Shown here: positions 1 through 10,909 of the stretch, one piece after another
How the letters are laid out: each line of letters starts with the position of its first letter
Numbering within the stretch: the stretch's first letter is position 1
Assembly: GCA_002633005.1 (NCBI GenBank)
Contig: NMRA01000375.1
Span: 207,161-271,160 of the forward strand
Length of the DNA stretch: 64,000 bases
Source: Phoronis australis
Taxonomy: Eukaryota; Phoronida; Phoronidae
Reading direction: 5' to 3'
Translations under genes and position numbers: made by a program
The notes under the pieces: generated by a model
The model's input: the letters and a program-made list of their open reading frames with translations, nothing else
Database searches by the model: none
Told to the model about the DNA's origin: nothing

Positions 1-1
1 A

Positions 2-133
2 CGTTTTCTCGGACTTTTTGTTTCTGAGGCGGACCTTTTCGCCCACTTCGCCAAACTCGAGCCCCCCGAGCCCCACACCCCCCCCCCCTTGGTGCGGGCA
101 TGGAATATTATCGGAACTGCTGACCGGCACTGA
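2..133 (+). CDS. Possible 3'-terminal coding exon of an unidentified gene (partial)
   Basis: A reading frame open from base 2 ends at a TGA at 131-133. The peptide starts RFLGLFVSEADLFAHFAKLE, continues through a proline-rich stretch (PPEPHTPPP) and ends WNIIGTADRH. The segment is clearly more GC-rich than the DNA after it, and the peptide reads like an amphipathic helix followed by a Pro-rich linker, which favours real coding. I do not recognise the family. The 5' part lies outside the window, so strand and frame rest on composition and peptide character only. An overlapping frame that is open from 18 to 236 lacks an ATG and is less protein-like. Confidence 0.4.
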   Translation, partial: RFLGLFVSEADLFAHFAKLEPPEPHTPPPLVRAWNIIGTADRH

Positions 134-640
134 CTTCGATTTAGGGGACGGCCGGACTCTGGGCCTACGTCAGTGCTGGAATGATGTGTTTCAAATGAAT
201 CTTCCACAACTGACAACTGCGGATCCCACTCTATGAACTACTAATGGAACACACTGGCTGAGACTGCATTTCACTGACCTGGCTGTCAAAAAAATAGTAG
301 GGGCCTCAGTGTTTCAAGAAAGTGATTTTAAATTCATTTTTGACTTACGGTTAAGATTTGTCTAAACTTCCAAACTTTGAAACTTCTACAGCTGGAAGGA
401 TAGTAAAAACGAAGACAACATTTAGCTCATACACTTCAGGCAAACTTAAGATCCCCTTTCTGAATTGGTTTTGAAACAAATTTAATTGTTATTTTTAAAA
501 TTTACAAAAATTTAAGATTTGTCTTAGCTACTAAGTCAGTTTTGTTGGAACGGGCAGTATAGGTACATTTGAAGTTGCAACAAACTGTTCAAAGATTCAG
601 ATCTCTTCTTTCCTTGTATGTATGTGTAAAAGACAATTAA
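134..640. other. AT-rich spacer, possible 3' UTR
   Basis: I see no convincing exon or repeat here. If the reading frame ending at 133 is real, this is its 3' UTR and the gap to the next promoter. Confidence 0.3.
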
Positions 641-841
641 CATTTGGTAGGGAAATAGTGCGTGAAAAAGTGACTTCTGAGCGGCACTTGACTGAGTTCC
701 CGGCGCCGAGTTGCTCCGGACTGAGTCGCACAATTGTTTTGCCGCCGAGTATCCTCGCCTGGGTTGCATTTTCGCGCCATCTGGCGAATGGTATTCTTCA
801 GTAAACAGAGATAAAAACAGTTGTTAGCCAAGTCATCGTTG
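641..841 (+). promoter_or_regulatory. MPV17L2: Putative CpG-rich promoter and noncoding first exon of MPV17L2
   Basis: A local GC- and CpG-rich patch (about 680-785) in AT-rich DNA ends in a good donor, G|GTAAGT, at 841/842. The MPV17L2 start codon exon is preceded by a strong pyrimidine tract and acceptor (CTACTTTTTGCAG, ending 3544) that would otherwise have no upstream partner. The simplest reading is a 5' UTR exon ending at 841 spliced to 3545. The 5' end of this exon is not visible. Confidence 0.35.
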
Positions 842-3544
842 GTAAGTTTTGCTGCTGAATCAAAAGTTTAGCTGTTTTGTGCACTTAATTGGTACTCTGC
901 AGATACAGTCGTGTTTTCATGATTGGATTAAATAGCCAACTTAAATGAACTAAACATGGTTTCGGCCTATACCACACTCCCCGACAGCACAGGCACTCTG
1001 GCAATATTACAATTATTACATCATTCATTCACAAATCACATTCACAGTCAAAGACACAGGCACATTTAAATCACTCAGGCGCACGTTTAGACAGTGGCAC
1101 TCTCATAGGGCGTTCATACGCCCGAAGCTTTTCCACGAATTATGCCCCACATTGATTAAACCATCAAACTCACGTTGCTATTGTATAAAATAGAGGCACA
1201 CCTTGACTTGAGATGGGCAAGAGGCACACCTTGACTCCTTGAGATAGACAACATGTTGTAGCCCCTCAGTTGGCTGGTTAGGGGCTACAGCCTACAATGC
1301 TTCCTATCGCTTTCTGTCCCTTGTATTTTAAACGGGCAGTAAGCCAAATTCAGTCACCGATTAAGAGTTTTCACCTTGTCAAAAATACATTCCAAACTTA
1401 AAATGATCACTTAAAAACGCGCTTACTTTCTTCAGTGGTCCTCTACTTGTACACACATCTTCGATGAAGTTTAGTTACGAGAATTAAGGTGACTTTGGTG
1501 AACAATTCTTTCCGACTCCAAGTTTTTGGTCACCATTAACTTTTTCACCACGTGTGCGATAACCACAAAGTATTTCAACTGAGTCATGTGAGTTATAGGC
1601 AAAGGCTATCGCGAGCGTGAGCAAAGCACATGATGCTGCATGCAGGCCTTTATGCAGTGTATGTCCATTTGGACACCCTAGCACTAATCTGGATGCCCTG
1701 GCAAGGACGCCCAATGTATCATTTGGACGCCCACTATCAATAGGAACCTTTCAAGTTAATTTGGACACACACATTGTAATGATTACTAGGAAGCCTATGA
1801 AGACTCACAGTGGTGGCTCTTTTTTCAAAACCAAAGACATATACAGTGTATATACAAAGTATATACATACAAAGTAGAGGAGGCAGTGTGGCCTGGTTGA
1901 TAAGTGTCCGCTTTCTTTACTCAAGGTCGTGGGTTTGAGTCCCACTAGGTCACACTGCTAACACTTGAACCAGGTTTCTAGCTCCTCAGCTCGGTTTTAA
2001 CCATATATTAATAAAGCATAGAAATATTTCCAGGTGATCGGTGCAATGGGCCCACATGCGAGGCCTGTGCATGTCTGGTACAAGGTGTATCAGACCGCCT
2101 GCAATTAAAAAAATATATACAAAGTATATACAATGTTTCTATGGTCACACTTGGTTGATAGCATTGTAAAAGTCTTGGTCTACACAGTTTTTTTAGTAAA
2201 AAGGATCACTACAGAAGGCTGTTTTGTAAACTTAGATATAAAAACCTTGGTCTATGCATTTTTTTGTAAAAAAATTTAATGTGTGTTTGGGGGGATTGCT
2301 GGGGGTTCGGGGTTACGCGTCGGAATCATGGACGCCCTGGAATATTGGGAACCCCATTTTGGACACCCTATTTTCGAAATCCTGGATAAAGGCCTGGCTG
2401 CATGGCGCGTTACACTTGCAAAATAGCATTGGAAGGTATCAGGTGAAATTTGTAAGGGTTCTGGCCCTTGGACTTTTTATTCGTTATGCGTGATTTCACG
2501 TAACTTCTTCAAAATGGCACCCGGTAAGAGAAACTCGAGCAAACCGCGACAGATTTTCATCGTTTTGTTCAAATTATCTTGAGTGAAACGTCTCTAGACT
2601 TAATGCATGTGTTAATTATAACTCCATGTGCATATATGCATGTTTCATTTGATTTTATTTTGAAATTCGTAACTTTTTGTGAGGATGTACTATCGCCCCT
2701 GTATGCCTGCAGAAAAGCCATCTGTGTCTTAATAATAATCCTTCCAACTCGATCAAACTCCTGCATTTTCTAGTCATTACACCAAGCCAAATCAAGTTCT
2801 GGAGTCGGTCTGTTGGCTACCCAGCCTTAAGTTCTTCTTGCGGTGGTTAAACGGGTATCCTGCAACATTATCTACATTGGGTTTTCTTACATATGTAACG
2901 GGGGCGGTATCTACGACCAAGGCGCCCCAATTTTACGAGCCCGGTGCGGAATGAGGGTGATATGGAAAACTAAAAGTTGGTGAATAGTACATACGTTTAT
3001 TGTAAGAAGAGGTAAATACAATGTTTCACATTTACGAGCAATCCAGTTGCTCCATGATCTAGTATCGCAGCGTTGTGATTTATACAGTTCTGATGCACGG
3101 GCAGGCCAGTCGCTAATTTATAGTAAGTGTAAGAACAGGGGCAAGTTAGTTGTTCAGATCCGAAAGGTGAGATGCAATCAAGCTCGGGAGGAGCCCGAGA
3201 ATTGCTGGGGTTAAACTATTGACAACCTAGTTTGGGAGGAGCCCGAAAGCTGCACTAATAGTTGGAATTTGGTGTCAGTGTAGGTGTTAACTTCTTGAGC
3301 TCTGTGACTGGACTCCTCGTGTCTGACAGAGACAAAGCTTAAGTAGACAATTTCAACCAATCAGACACGATCTGAAGGGCAAGGACCACAACTCCTAGGT
3401 TCTGACCATATTTGGCCTTATCCAAAGGACCCAAAAAATAACAAAATTCCATACGTAATGCACAGCTTTACCACTAGAGGGTGCATATATCTTATATAAT
3501 CATGTCCAGGGCACTCCTGTTACACATACAACTACTTTTTGCAG
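842..3544 (+). other. Putative 5' UTR intron of MPV17L2 and upstream sequence
   Basis: It contains a tRNA-derived SINE (1877-2110), a small perfect hairpin (TGTAGCCCCT at 1257-1266 and its complement at 1280-1289), several scattered copies of a TTTGGACACCCT-like motif (about 1665-1775 and 2365-2375), and two GGGAGGAGCCCGA mini-hairpins near 3185 and 3236. No coding exon was found. Confidence 0.35.
1877..2110 (+). mobile_element. tRNA-derived SINE, copy 1
   Basis: It begins GAGGAGGCAGTGTGGCC. It carries an A-box-like TGGCCTGGTTG and a B-box-like GGTTTGAGTCC with tRNA-like spacing, then a unique body (AGCTCCTCAGCTCGG... GGTTCCAGGTGATC-like) and an A-rich tail after CCTGCAATT. TACAAAGTA is found immediately before the head and again just after the tail, a plausible target-site duplication, although the flanks are low complexity. 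Similar copies are at 8874 and at the window end. I infer Pol III-derived retroposition by an unknown LINE. Confidence 0.75.
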
Positions 3545-3650
3545 GACTGCAAGTTACCATAGTCAAGATACCTTCAGAACTTGCCGAGCTATGAGTGCTT
3601 GACCTACTTCAGTGAATGGGTATTACTGGACAGGCTGCGAGTCTCACAAG

Positions 3651-3894
3651 ATGGCAGAACAAGTGAGACGGATAACGAGGATACTGTTTTCCCCTAAATA
3701 CTTGCTATATACAAATACTGCAGTCGCAGGCTTGCTGCTTGGTACTGGTGATGCTATCGTTCAGAATGTAGAGATTAAACTTACCAACCGAGCCCACCTT
3801 GTTGCCATGGAGACAGTATCGTGTGACGGAGGAAACGATGTTGACCACTTAGGCGGAAAGGTGGTCACTCCCTGCTTTGACTGGAGCAGAACAG
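3651..3894 (+). CDS. MPV17L2: MPV17L2 coding exon 1
   Basis: Residues 1-81. The ATG follows CTCACAAG; an upstream in-frame ATG at 3612 is also open, but the Mpv17-like N-terminus fits 3651 better. Donor ACAG|GTTGGT, phase 1. The upstream acceptor TTTTTGCAG ends at 3544. Confidence 0.85.
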
Positions 3895-6800
3895 GTTGGT
3901 ATACCTTTGACGCAGTTGGTTGCTATGGTAATACTTTGTTGCTTTGTACAAAAATATTTGGTTTGTCAAAATTGTCATCTTTTTGATTTCCTTTTTGATA
4001 GTAGTTATTTTTTTAGTTATATCACAGTTAATAGTGAAAATAATAGTGAAAACGGTGTGTACAATAGTAAGGATTCGTAAATCCCCAAACAGCACGAAAT
4101 AGATCAAGCCCTCTTCATAAAATTCAAAACTGGAATAAATCAAGTTTATTCCAGTTTGCAATCCATTTAACTCCTTTTAATCCATGATTTTCTCATGTGT
4201 TATTAGCGACGCTAACTCAACGTATTAATGGTCCCACCCAAAACATGAACCAAAACTATGGTTTTCGAAGATGCATCAGTCTTTTATGATTGTTTATTTT
4301 TGTTAGGAAATTTATCTTAATGAATTTTCTGTTTGTCTCCCACTTTTTGTTCTATCATTAAGTGATGCCATACGGCCACTGCATGGCTCGTCTTGTGTAA
4401 TTTTAAATCTTTTCTCATATGGGCCATTCGCCCATCATAAATGTTTGTGGGTGCTTTGATTGTCAATACCCAATAAGTACTCTCCTTTTTCACAGAGGTT
4501 GAAAAACGCATTAAATGAGTGACATAGTTCTTAGAAGTTTAGGTTATGAAACATTAAAAAGTAATGTATCGCACCCTGCCTAGACAAAAACCTTATGTGG
4601 TTCGGATCTGCACGTGCATAATTTTTGAAGCTGAATACAAGTACATATTGCTTCTGAAAAAATATATACTTGCATCATTTTTGCCAACAAGTTCAACTTC
4701 TTTTCTGAAGCTTCTCAAATGCATTTCAGTTAGTTTTAAGGTAATAGTGGCTTGTCCATTACTGTAATCAGTGCCTAAAATGATGATGGATCAGTGGCAT
4801 TATGGGATAGCTTTATTAATTAGTGAAGAAAGTGGGAGCTTCCTTGGTCGAAAGGTTTACAGTCAATCACACCTGGTGATTTTTTGAAATGTGCCTTATA
4901 TGACTGAAAATTCCCCATCAGTTTTCAAGGTAGTCAGATCTAACTGAGGTTTTTGTCCTTATAGTGTGGGAATTGCACTCCTCTCTGCCACAGTAAATCT
5001 GTACTTTGCCATTGCAGGTTTCTCATGTAGCAAAAGTCCTAACATGATGCACTTTACACGGCATGTATTGACACATCTAAATCTTAGTTTCTGCATTTTA
5101 CTTATTATTTTCACTCGCATAGTATGTAACTATTTTTTTCACAGTTGATTGACCTAGTTTTTGTAAAGTTGGGGCATTAAAAATGTCTGAGCTGAGACGG
5201 ACAATATTTTGCAACCTTTGAGTTTTGCAATTTTTTGTGGTGACATTAAATAAAACCTTATATCCAGCAATAGAATTGCGAATATCAAATGTGTCTTTCC
5301 TGTGAAGTGGTGATTAGCACAACAGTATTGTACAACTATGGGATGTGTGACCTAAGGGTGCACAGTATTGTACAACTATGGGATGAGTGACCTAAGGGTG
5401 CACAACATTGTGCGTAAAACTCGCAGCATCAGAAAGGGTTTTGGTTGTGTTTGGAGTTATCACTGTTGGTGAACTGTAAGGGGATCTCATTGGTGACTAA
5501 TGATGTGTTAGAACTCCACTGATAATTGACTTATCGCAAGCTCCGCACCCTTGCGAAATGTCGACAAGCAAACAATAACTTTTACCTGGCAACGTGTTAT
5601 TTGTCAGGTAAAATGGCAGCTTGGAAATGGAGGTGTGTCAAGAATGCTGCGTTCTGATTGGTGAGTTAAGCCATCACTCAAAATCCTGATGGCAAGTCAG
5701 TTATTTCAGTTTGCTCATTTCAGGTCGTATGTTTGTCATGGGAACAATCATGGGTCCATTTAACCATGCCTTTTACACAGTGCTGGACAAGTACTTAGTG
5801 GGTAATGCACTCTCCACTGTGGCTAAGAAGATAGTCATCGATGAAACTGTGGGCGCACCGTTTTTTGCTTTCTCCTTCTTCATGGGTGAGTTTGCAAAGT
5901 GTACTTAAGACGTGTGTGAGTTTGTAAGGTCTCTGTAAAACTATGGAATAATGAAGTGTAATTATTCATGAACATGTTAGTAATGTAAAATTTTATGGAA
6001 ACTATGCGGGTAAATCTGGCTGTAAAGTGTGGTTGGTAAATCTGTCAAGTGTTTTGTTGAATTCACGTAGAGTTTTGTTTGTAAAGTTTTGTTTGGGCAA
6101 GTGGGTAAACGAGTTTTATAAGGGACAAGTGCTTGGTAAACGTATTCGGTGACGTGATGAACGTATGGGTAAACTCTGTAAAATGTTAGCAAGTTGTAAA
6201 TCTGTGAAGTGTTATTATGAACATGTGGGTGAATTCTGTAGAATTTGACTCTTGGCAAAAATGCTTTTGAAAAAGTAGCAGTGGTGAAAAGTTTGCAGTG
6301 CGTTTAAATTACGATAAATCACTGTCTTCTCCTTCACCACTCTGACCGTTTTGTAGGGACTGGTACATTGGAGGGAAACTCTATCAAGGAAAGCTTTAAG
6401 GAATTCCGGGAAAAGTTTTTCACCGTATGGTTGGTAAGTTCACCAATGTTCACGCTGCCTGTGGCTAAAACAAACAGAAACTTTGGGTGGGAGTCGAATG
6501 ACTATTGCAAAAAATGCTTGTCTTTGTGTGCCCTGGCTTGTTCTACACAATTTGGTATTGGGGACACGTGAAAGTTGCTTTGAATTGTGCTCTCATTTCT
6601 CTAGAGAGTTGCATGATGGGATGTTTACAATTCTAGTAATTCTCAAGTTCTTATAAATTTGAAAAAAATTCACTGACTGAATAATTCCAATTCTGATCAC
6701 TAGTTATTCTTGAAAAACTTCAATCCAGTCAAGCATTTTTTGTGCAGTGATTTTAGTATTACCATAGTTCTTGTAACTAAGTGTGCCAGTAATTTTACGG

Positions 6801-7615
6801 AAAGTGTGCTCACTGTGAAAACATCTTCTGTCCCTTTTTATCTTCCCCTATTAATCCCAGAATGCACCATCTAAAACACAAAGTACTCAATTAAAGTTTA
6901 CAAAGGAAAGATTAAATTAGTGCATTAGAGTTCACGGGTGATAGCTTGTTTTCATGAATTTGATGAATTTATGTTTGTTGGAATTGTTCATTGTATTTTC
7001 CATGTCAGCACCCACTCCTTTCCGAAAAAGATCTGTAAGAATGGAAAATGCTCACTAATTTCAGAAAAAAAAATAATCGCCAAACTTCACTTTTCAGTTT
7101 GGGCTTCTCACATTAATGTGAACACCCACAATTTTAAAAATATCATCTGATGGTAGCGATGGCTGATAGGAATTCTTTTCAAGCTGATGATAAATGATCA
7201 TGAGTCATGGCAGCATTCATAGTTGACTTCATAAAAATGTTTGTTTGGAATTACGTAATTTTAAAAAGCCTATTATCGTTATAAATTATGATCAACCAAA
7301 ACTGCCTGTGTGTAGAACTTAAAAATTATAAAGTGTTTATTTGGTGCTATGTCGGAGTATTTGTGACGAAAGAGAAAAATGAATTTAGGTTTCTCTTGCC
7401 AACCATGATAATGGGTACTAAACTTGTGAGATTTGCTGAGTACGACCACTTCCCTGTAAATCCATCCCATTTCGTTGCAGGCTGACTGCTCTGTATGGCC
7501 CGCAGCTCAGGCCATCAACTTCTACTTTCTGCCACCACGCTTCAGAGTCCTATATGTCTCCTTTGTAACGCTAGGATGGAATACATTCTTGTCCTACATG
7601 AAGCATTCCAGTTGA
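3651..7615 (+). CDS. MPV17L2: Mpv17-like protein 2 (mitochondrial inner-membrane protein)
   Basis: Four coding exons, 3651-3894, 5724-5885, 6357-6433 and 7481-7615, join with consistent phases (1, 1, 0) into 205 aa, close to the roughly 206 aa of vertebrate MPV17L2. The start [12 protein letters not shown] is basic and amphipathic, as expected for a mitochondrial protein. The conserved DW.R..RM motif spans the exon 1/2 junction and is followed by [19 protein letters not shown]. The family signature [20 protein letters not shown] and the ending [13 protein letters not shown] are in exon 4. Mpv17/PMP22-family proteins have about four membrane segments. Vertebrate MPV17L2 supports mitoribosome assembly and mitochondrial translation; that role is inferred here from homology. 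One oddity is a lineage-specific linker of about 35 residues (KLTNRAHL... to GGKVVTPC) before the DW motif. Confidence 0.9.
3895..5723 (+). other. MPV17L2 intron 1
   Basis: It contains a two-copy direct repeat (5321-5400) and otherwise no recognised element or exon. Confidence 0.7.
5321..5400 (+). repeat. Two tandem 40-bp units
   Basis: The units 5321-5360 and 5361-5400 differ at two positions (A/C at the start and GTGTGA versus GAGTGA). A third partial unit (CACAACATTGT) follows. Confidence 0.9.
5724..5885 (+). CDS. MPV17L2: MPV17L2 coding exon 2
   Basis: Acceptor CATTTCAG, donor ATGG|GTGAGT, phase 1 to 1. It encodes [20 protein letters not shown] to FFAFSFFMG, the most conserved central membrane part of the family. 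Confidence 0.92.
5886..6356 (+). repeat. MPV17L2 intron 2, degenerate donor-derived repeat
   Basis: The intron opens with GTGAGTTTGCAAAGTG and, 30 bp on, has GTGAGTTTGTAAGGT. Further diverged ATG.GGGTRA(A/G).T.TG cores occur near 6005, 6100, 6165 and 6228. Several resemble the exon 2 end plus donor (TTCATGGGTGAGTTTGC). I read it as a degraded junction-derived minisatellite; the units are too diverged to count exactly. Confidence 0.45.
6357..6433 (+). CDS. MPV17L2: MPV17L2 coding exon 3
   Basis: Acceptor TTTTGTAG, donor GTATGGTTG|GTAAGT, ending in phase 0. It encodes [20 protein letters not shown], matching the LEG...E...LREKF stretch of MPV17L2 proteins. Confidence 0.92.
6434..7480 (+). other. 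MPV17L2 intron 3
   Basis: The part near 6760-7170 belongs to a dispersed repeat family also seen at 11400, 14215 and 29640 (shared core ATCTGATGGTAGCGATGG-like with an upstream AT-rich arm). Nothing else was recognised. Confidence 0.5.
7481..7615 (+). CDS. MPV17L2: MPV17L2 coding exon 4 and stop
   Basis: Acceptor TCGTTGCAG. It encodes [20 protein letters not shown] and the rest of the Mpv17 signature, ending in TGA at 7613-7615. Confidence 0.93.
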   Translation, partial: ADCSVWPAAQAINFYFLPPRFRVLYVSFVTLGWNTFLSYMKHSS

Positions 7616-8275
7616 CGATAGACTAAGCTAGATACAATTTCGCCGTTTAGTAGTTTTTCACGATTCATAACATCTTTGTAAAAAATTTTGGTCTTTCAAA
7701 TGGTGTTTTATTTACTGGCTTGGTATTGTTTGGTATTAAACACCATATTTTTGTGCTGTTAGAATACTTGATATTACTTATTGTTGGTGAAGTTATTTTT
7801 AGACTGAAATATTTGTGGCTGGCCACCTCAAACTCCATGTTCACCCTACATGTATTCAGTTATGGTGCTGCACGGTGTTTGAAATATATTGGCCTGTGTC
7901 TGGAAATCTTTTGAGCCATGTTTAAAATCTTGTGCTGTGTGCAAAAAGCCTGTGTTTTGCCTGCTTTGCAAAGTTATTGAAGTTGTGTTGCAGAGGTGGT
8001 AACTGCTTACAGTAGACGCCAAAAATACTTAAACGAAATGACCCAGAATTTCCCGTCAGTTCGGCTGGGCGGAAGCCGAATTCATCATCTGAGTAGTCTC
8101 CCCTGATGACCGAGAATGAAAGGGAATTAATAGGAAAGTTATTGAGGTTGCTAGATCATTCTGTAATTAGAATTTTAGCACGGTTACACCAGTAATTTTT
8201 AAGGTTAATTACAGGGAAAGGGTGTTGTTTTCTGTCATTTTATTTTTGTCATGTGCTGTATTGTTCTGCATTGAA

Positions 8276-8422
8276 GTGATAGAGGCATGCCATCAAGTGA
8301 TAGAGGCATGCCATCAAGTGATAGAGGCATGCCATCAAGTGATAGAGGCATGCCATCAAGTGATAGAGGCATGCCATCAAGTGATAGAGGCATGCCATCA
8401 AGTGATAGAGGCATGCCATCAA
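8276..8422 (+). repeat. Perfect 21-bp minisatellite, 7 units
   Basis: GTGATAGAGGCATGCCATCAA is repeated seven times without a mismatch, followed by a 4-bp partial unit. Each unit holds the palindrome GGCATGCC. The period is a multiple of three, so both strands stay open here; I regard that as a by-product and not coding. Confidence 0.95.
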
Positions 8423-8873
8423 GTGAAAACAATGTGTAACCTATGGTTGTTTTTGTGAATTAAATGAAAGGATTTGAAGAAAATGATGTGAAAACACGAG
8501 GTACTATTTGCAACATGTTTGAATTTTTATGCAGGGAGAACACTGTAAACTTTATTACTTCTTGTATATTGCCATGTTCATGGGCGGCACACCGATAGGG
8601 ATCTGAGGGCTATAGCCCCCCCCCACTTATTTCAGTGCTGTGCAGTCCATGATGTTAAGAGAGCATTGTTTAATTGATGTTTGACTAATGTGGTTTGTAT
8701 TGCATTCCAATTTATGAATTTTTAACTACAAGGAAGTGGAAAGTGTCTCTGTAAGTTGTAACTGTTAATGTTACATTTCATTCAATCTACGATGTTGTAG
8801 CCCAATTCTCAGTTGGGCATCAAACTTGCGTTGTGTTGTTCATTTCCCTCTGCATAGGTACATCTTTGCTTTA

Positions 8874-9101
8874 GAGGAGGCAGTGTTGTCTAGTGGGATA
8901 CGTGTCCTTTTCCTTTACTCAAGGTCGTGGGTTCGAGTCCCATTGGGGCACACTGCTAGACCTTTGAGTCAGGTCTCTAGTTCTTCAGCTCGGTTTTAAC
9001 TTTACATTAATTAAGCGCAACAATGGTTCCAGGTGATCAATGCATTGGGCGCACCTTTGCACGTCTGGTACAATGTGTACCTGACAACCTGCAATTAAAT
9101 G
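8874..9101 (+). mobile_element. tRNA-derived SINE, copy 2
   Basis: Same family as 1877-2110: head GAGGAGGCAGTGTTG, intact B box GGTTCGAGTCC, body with CAGCTCGGTTTTAAC and GGTTCCAGGTGATC, end CCTGCAATTAAA. This copy has the better B-box match. Confidence 0.75.
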
Positions 9102-9797
9102 TTCACGAAAGCTTTGTGAAGGGAATTTTGTGTATTTGTGGACTGTTTGTGGATCTAGAAGTAGAAAAGTACAGAGTAATTTTTAGAATTTATGTACTTG
9201 ATTCAATATTTAACTGCTAGCTGATGTTTACATGTGCATTCCCCAGGTCCAGTTAAATATTGTGGACACTTATAAAATAGGGTGCAGAAATGCAGTTGAT
9301 TTTTATGGAACTTTCAGGGTAAGATGCGGGTATACATTGCTTTATGAAAAAAATTGTATCAACGGTCAGTGAAGGGTTTGGTTGAAATACGTTGACACGT
9401 CAGCAGTCACTGAATTCTACGAAATACTCGCGAGTTACATACTGTGTTTACCTCATTATGTTATAAGATATTTAAAATTTTTATCTCAAGTTATTGTTGT
9501 AAATATTATGGCAGTTGTTGCATCTGCTCTAGTGTCTGATACTGTTACTTTGCTGCTGATAATCTGCCTAAGTAGCCAGTGGCGCCATCTATCATAACAA
9601 ACTCGGCTTGTTTAGTGGCCCCTTGTACAAAACCGATGTTGTCAAAAAGGCTGTCTTTATGAAACGAGGAGCAGAGTAATTACCGTATTAGTGGTGAATT
9701 AATGGTAACCATGCTGTTAGCATACCCTTTAAAGGAGGTAACCACCTTGAATTACCTGGGCTGTAATAATGTGTATTAGTGTTGCACCATGGTTCCG

Positions 9798-9803
9798 AAT
9801 AAA
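9798..9803 (+). terminator. Candidate poly(A) signal for MPV17L2
   Basis: AATAAA followed by a T-rich stretch, about 2.2 kb after the stop codon. An ATTAAA at 8459 is an alternative. Neither is proven. Confidence 0.3.
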
Positions 9804-10431
9804 TGTTTTCTCTCTCTAACCACTTGGATGTCACGACAATGCCTGTAGTTTACAACACTGTATTTGACAATCATAATGAGAAAATCAGGAAGTGATCAAA
9901 CAGTCAAAGTACACTTATCTCAGTTTTTAAATACATTAAAGTTCAAGAAATAACAATGTAATCTGCAATTAAAAATAATTTATGCACCGTAGTGCAGAGT
10001 TAACAAGTGACTGAAAGGTGATGGACAAAACGGCGTGTATAAACAACTTGGTGCATGGAATGGCAACTTGCGTGCATGACACATTGTAAAAAATAAATAA
10101 TATTTTTTGTACAGATACCAAAACTCTGTACAAATATGACCATCTAAAATACATGGAAGTAAAACCACACAACTTGATAAGATGGCAGGTGAAATACTAA
10201 GCATTAAAATATAAATATAGTCCTTTAAATCTACTGGACTTTGTTTAACAGTTTTGTCCAGTAGTTAAACAAACATCTTCTAATTCAAGCATGTTAAGGT
10301 ATGACATTCATCAAGACTATACTTGTCTTCATTAAAATTTAAGTGATCTGATGTGTGATGAAAATTTCTGATAAGCCTAAGGCACCCAATCACAGAACCT
10401 CGTGCGAACAATTGTATATAGCATTGTTCTA

Positions 10432-10437
10432 TTTATT
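10432..10437 (-). terminator. Candidate poly(A) signal for the C1orf87-like gene
   Basis: TTTATT on the plus strand reads AATAAA on the minus strand, 300 bp past the stop codon of the minus-strand gene. Confidence 0.4.
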
Positions 10438-10736
10438 ACCCTGACAACCCGTGCTGCAGAACAACTACATTCAATTTACGATACCACAATGCTACCCTCC
10501 CTTTCAATTATGTAGTTTCTGCAGTTATACCCAATCACGTTGTAACAGCTTAATAATGAAACTGACTCCAACAACACTTTAGCTCTTCTGTTATGGGAAC
10601 CCTCTCAAAAATAGTGCACTTTAGTTTGTAAAATCAACTAGTCAATCACGTGGTAAGAGTTACATGAGTTCGCCCTAAGTGAAGTCCTCCGTCTGTTGTA
10701 ACACTCCTCCCCTTCATACATGTAGTCTGTGTCTCA

Positions 10737-10909
10737 TCACACCTGGTCGTGTAGTGACAGTGTCTTTATAAACGGCTCCAGCTGAACTTTGCCCCTGCCA
10801 TCCATGTTGGCAGAGATGGCCGAGTTGACCTCTTTCTCAGACAGTCGTAGGTCACACACAAAGTTGTACTCATTAATTGTTCTCAGCACATCTTTGGGTT
10901 CTAACATGC
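10737..10909 (-). CDS. C1orf87: C1orf87-like exon 12 and stop
   Basis: Acceptor TTGTTTAG. It encodes GMLEPKDVLRTINEYNFVCD, LRLSEKEVNSAISANMDGRG and KVQLEPFIKTLSLHDQV, then TGA at 10739-10737. The loop NMDGRGKVQLEP is a degenerate EF loop. Confidence 0.85.

Larger units (their letters stand above)
7616..10736. other. Convergent spacer between MPV17L2 and the C1orf87-like gene
   Basis: It holds the MPV17L2 3' UTR (length unknown), a perfect 21-bp minisatellite (8276-8422), a tRNA-derived SINE (8874-9101), a poly(A) signal candidate for each gene, and no further exon I can support. Confidence 0.6.

Noticed and set aside
18-236. Open frame of 72 codons at the window start
   Set aside because: It begins with a non-ATG codon, overlaps the more protein-like frame ending at 133 and runs into AT-rich noncoding sequence.
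1900-1965. tRNA gene
   Set aside because: A- and B-box-like motifs are present but no cloverleaf; the segment is the head of a SINE found at other sites.
8276-8422. CRISPR array
   Set aside because: The repeats are directly tandem without spacers, and the genome is eukaryotic.
8222-8458. Open frame encoding repeated IEACHQV
   Set aside because: It exists only because the 21-bp repeat has no stop; flanks are not protein-like and the opposite strand is equally open.
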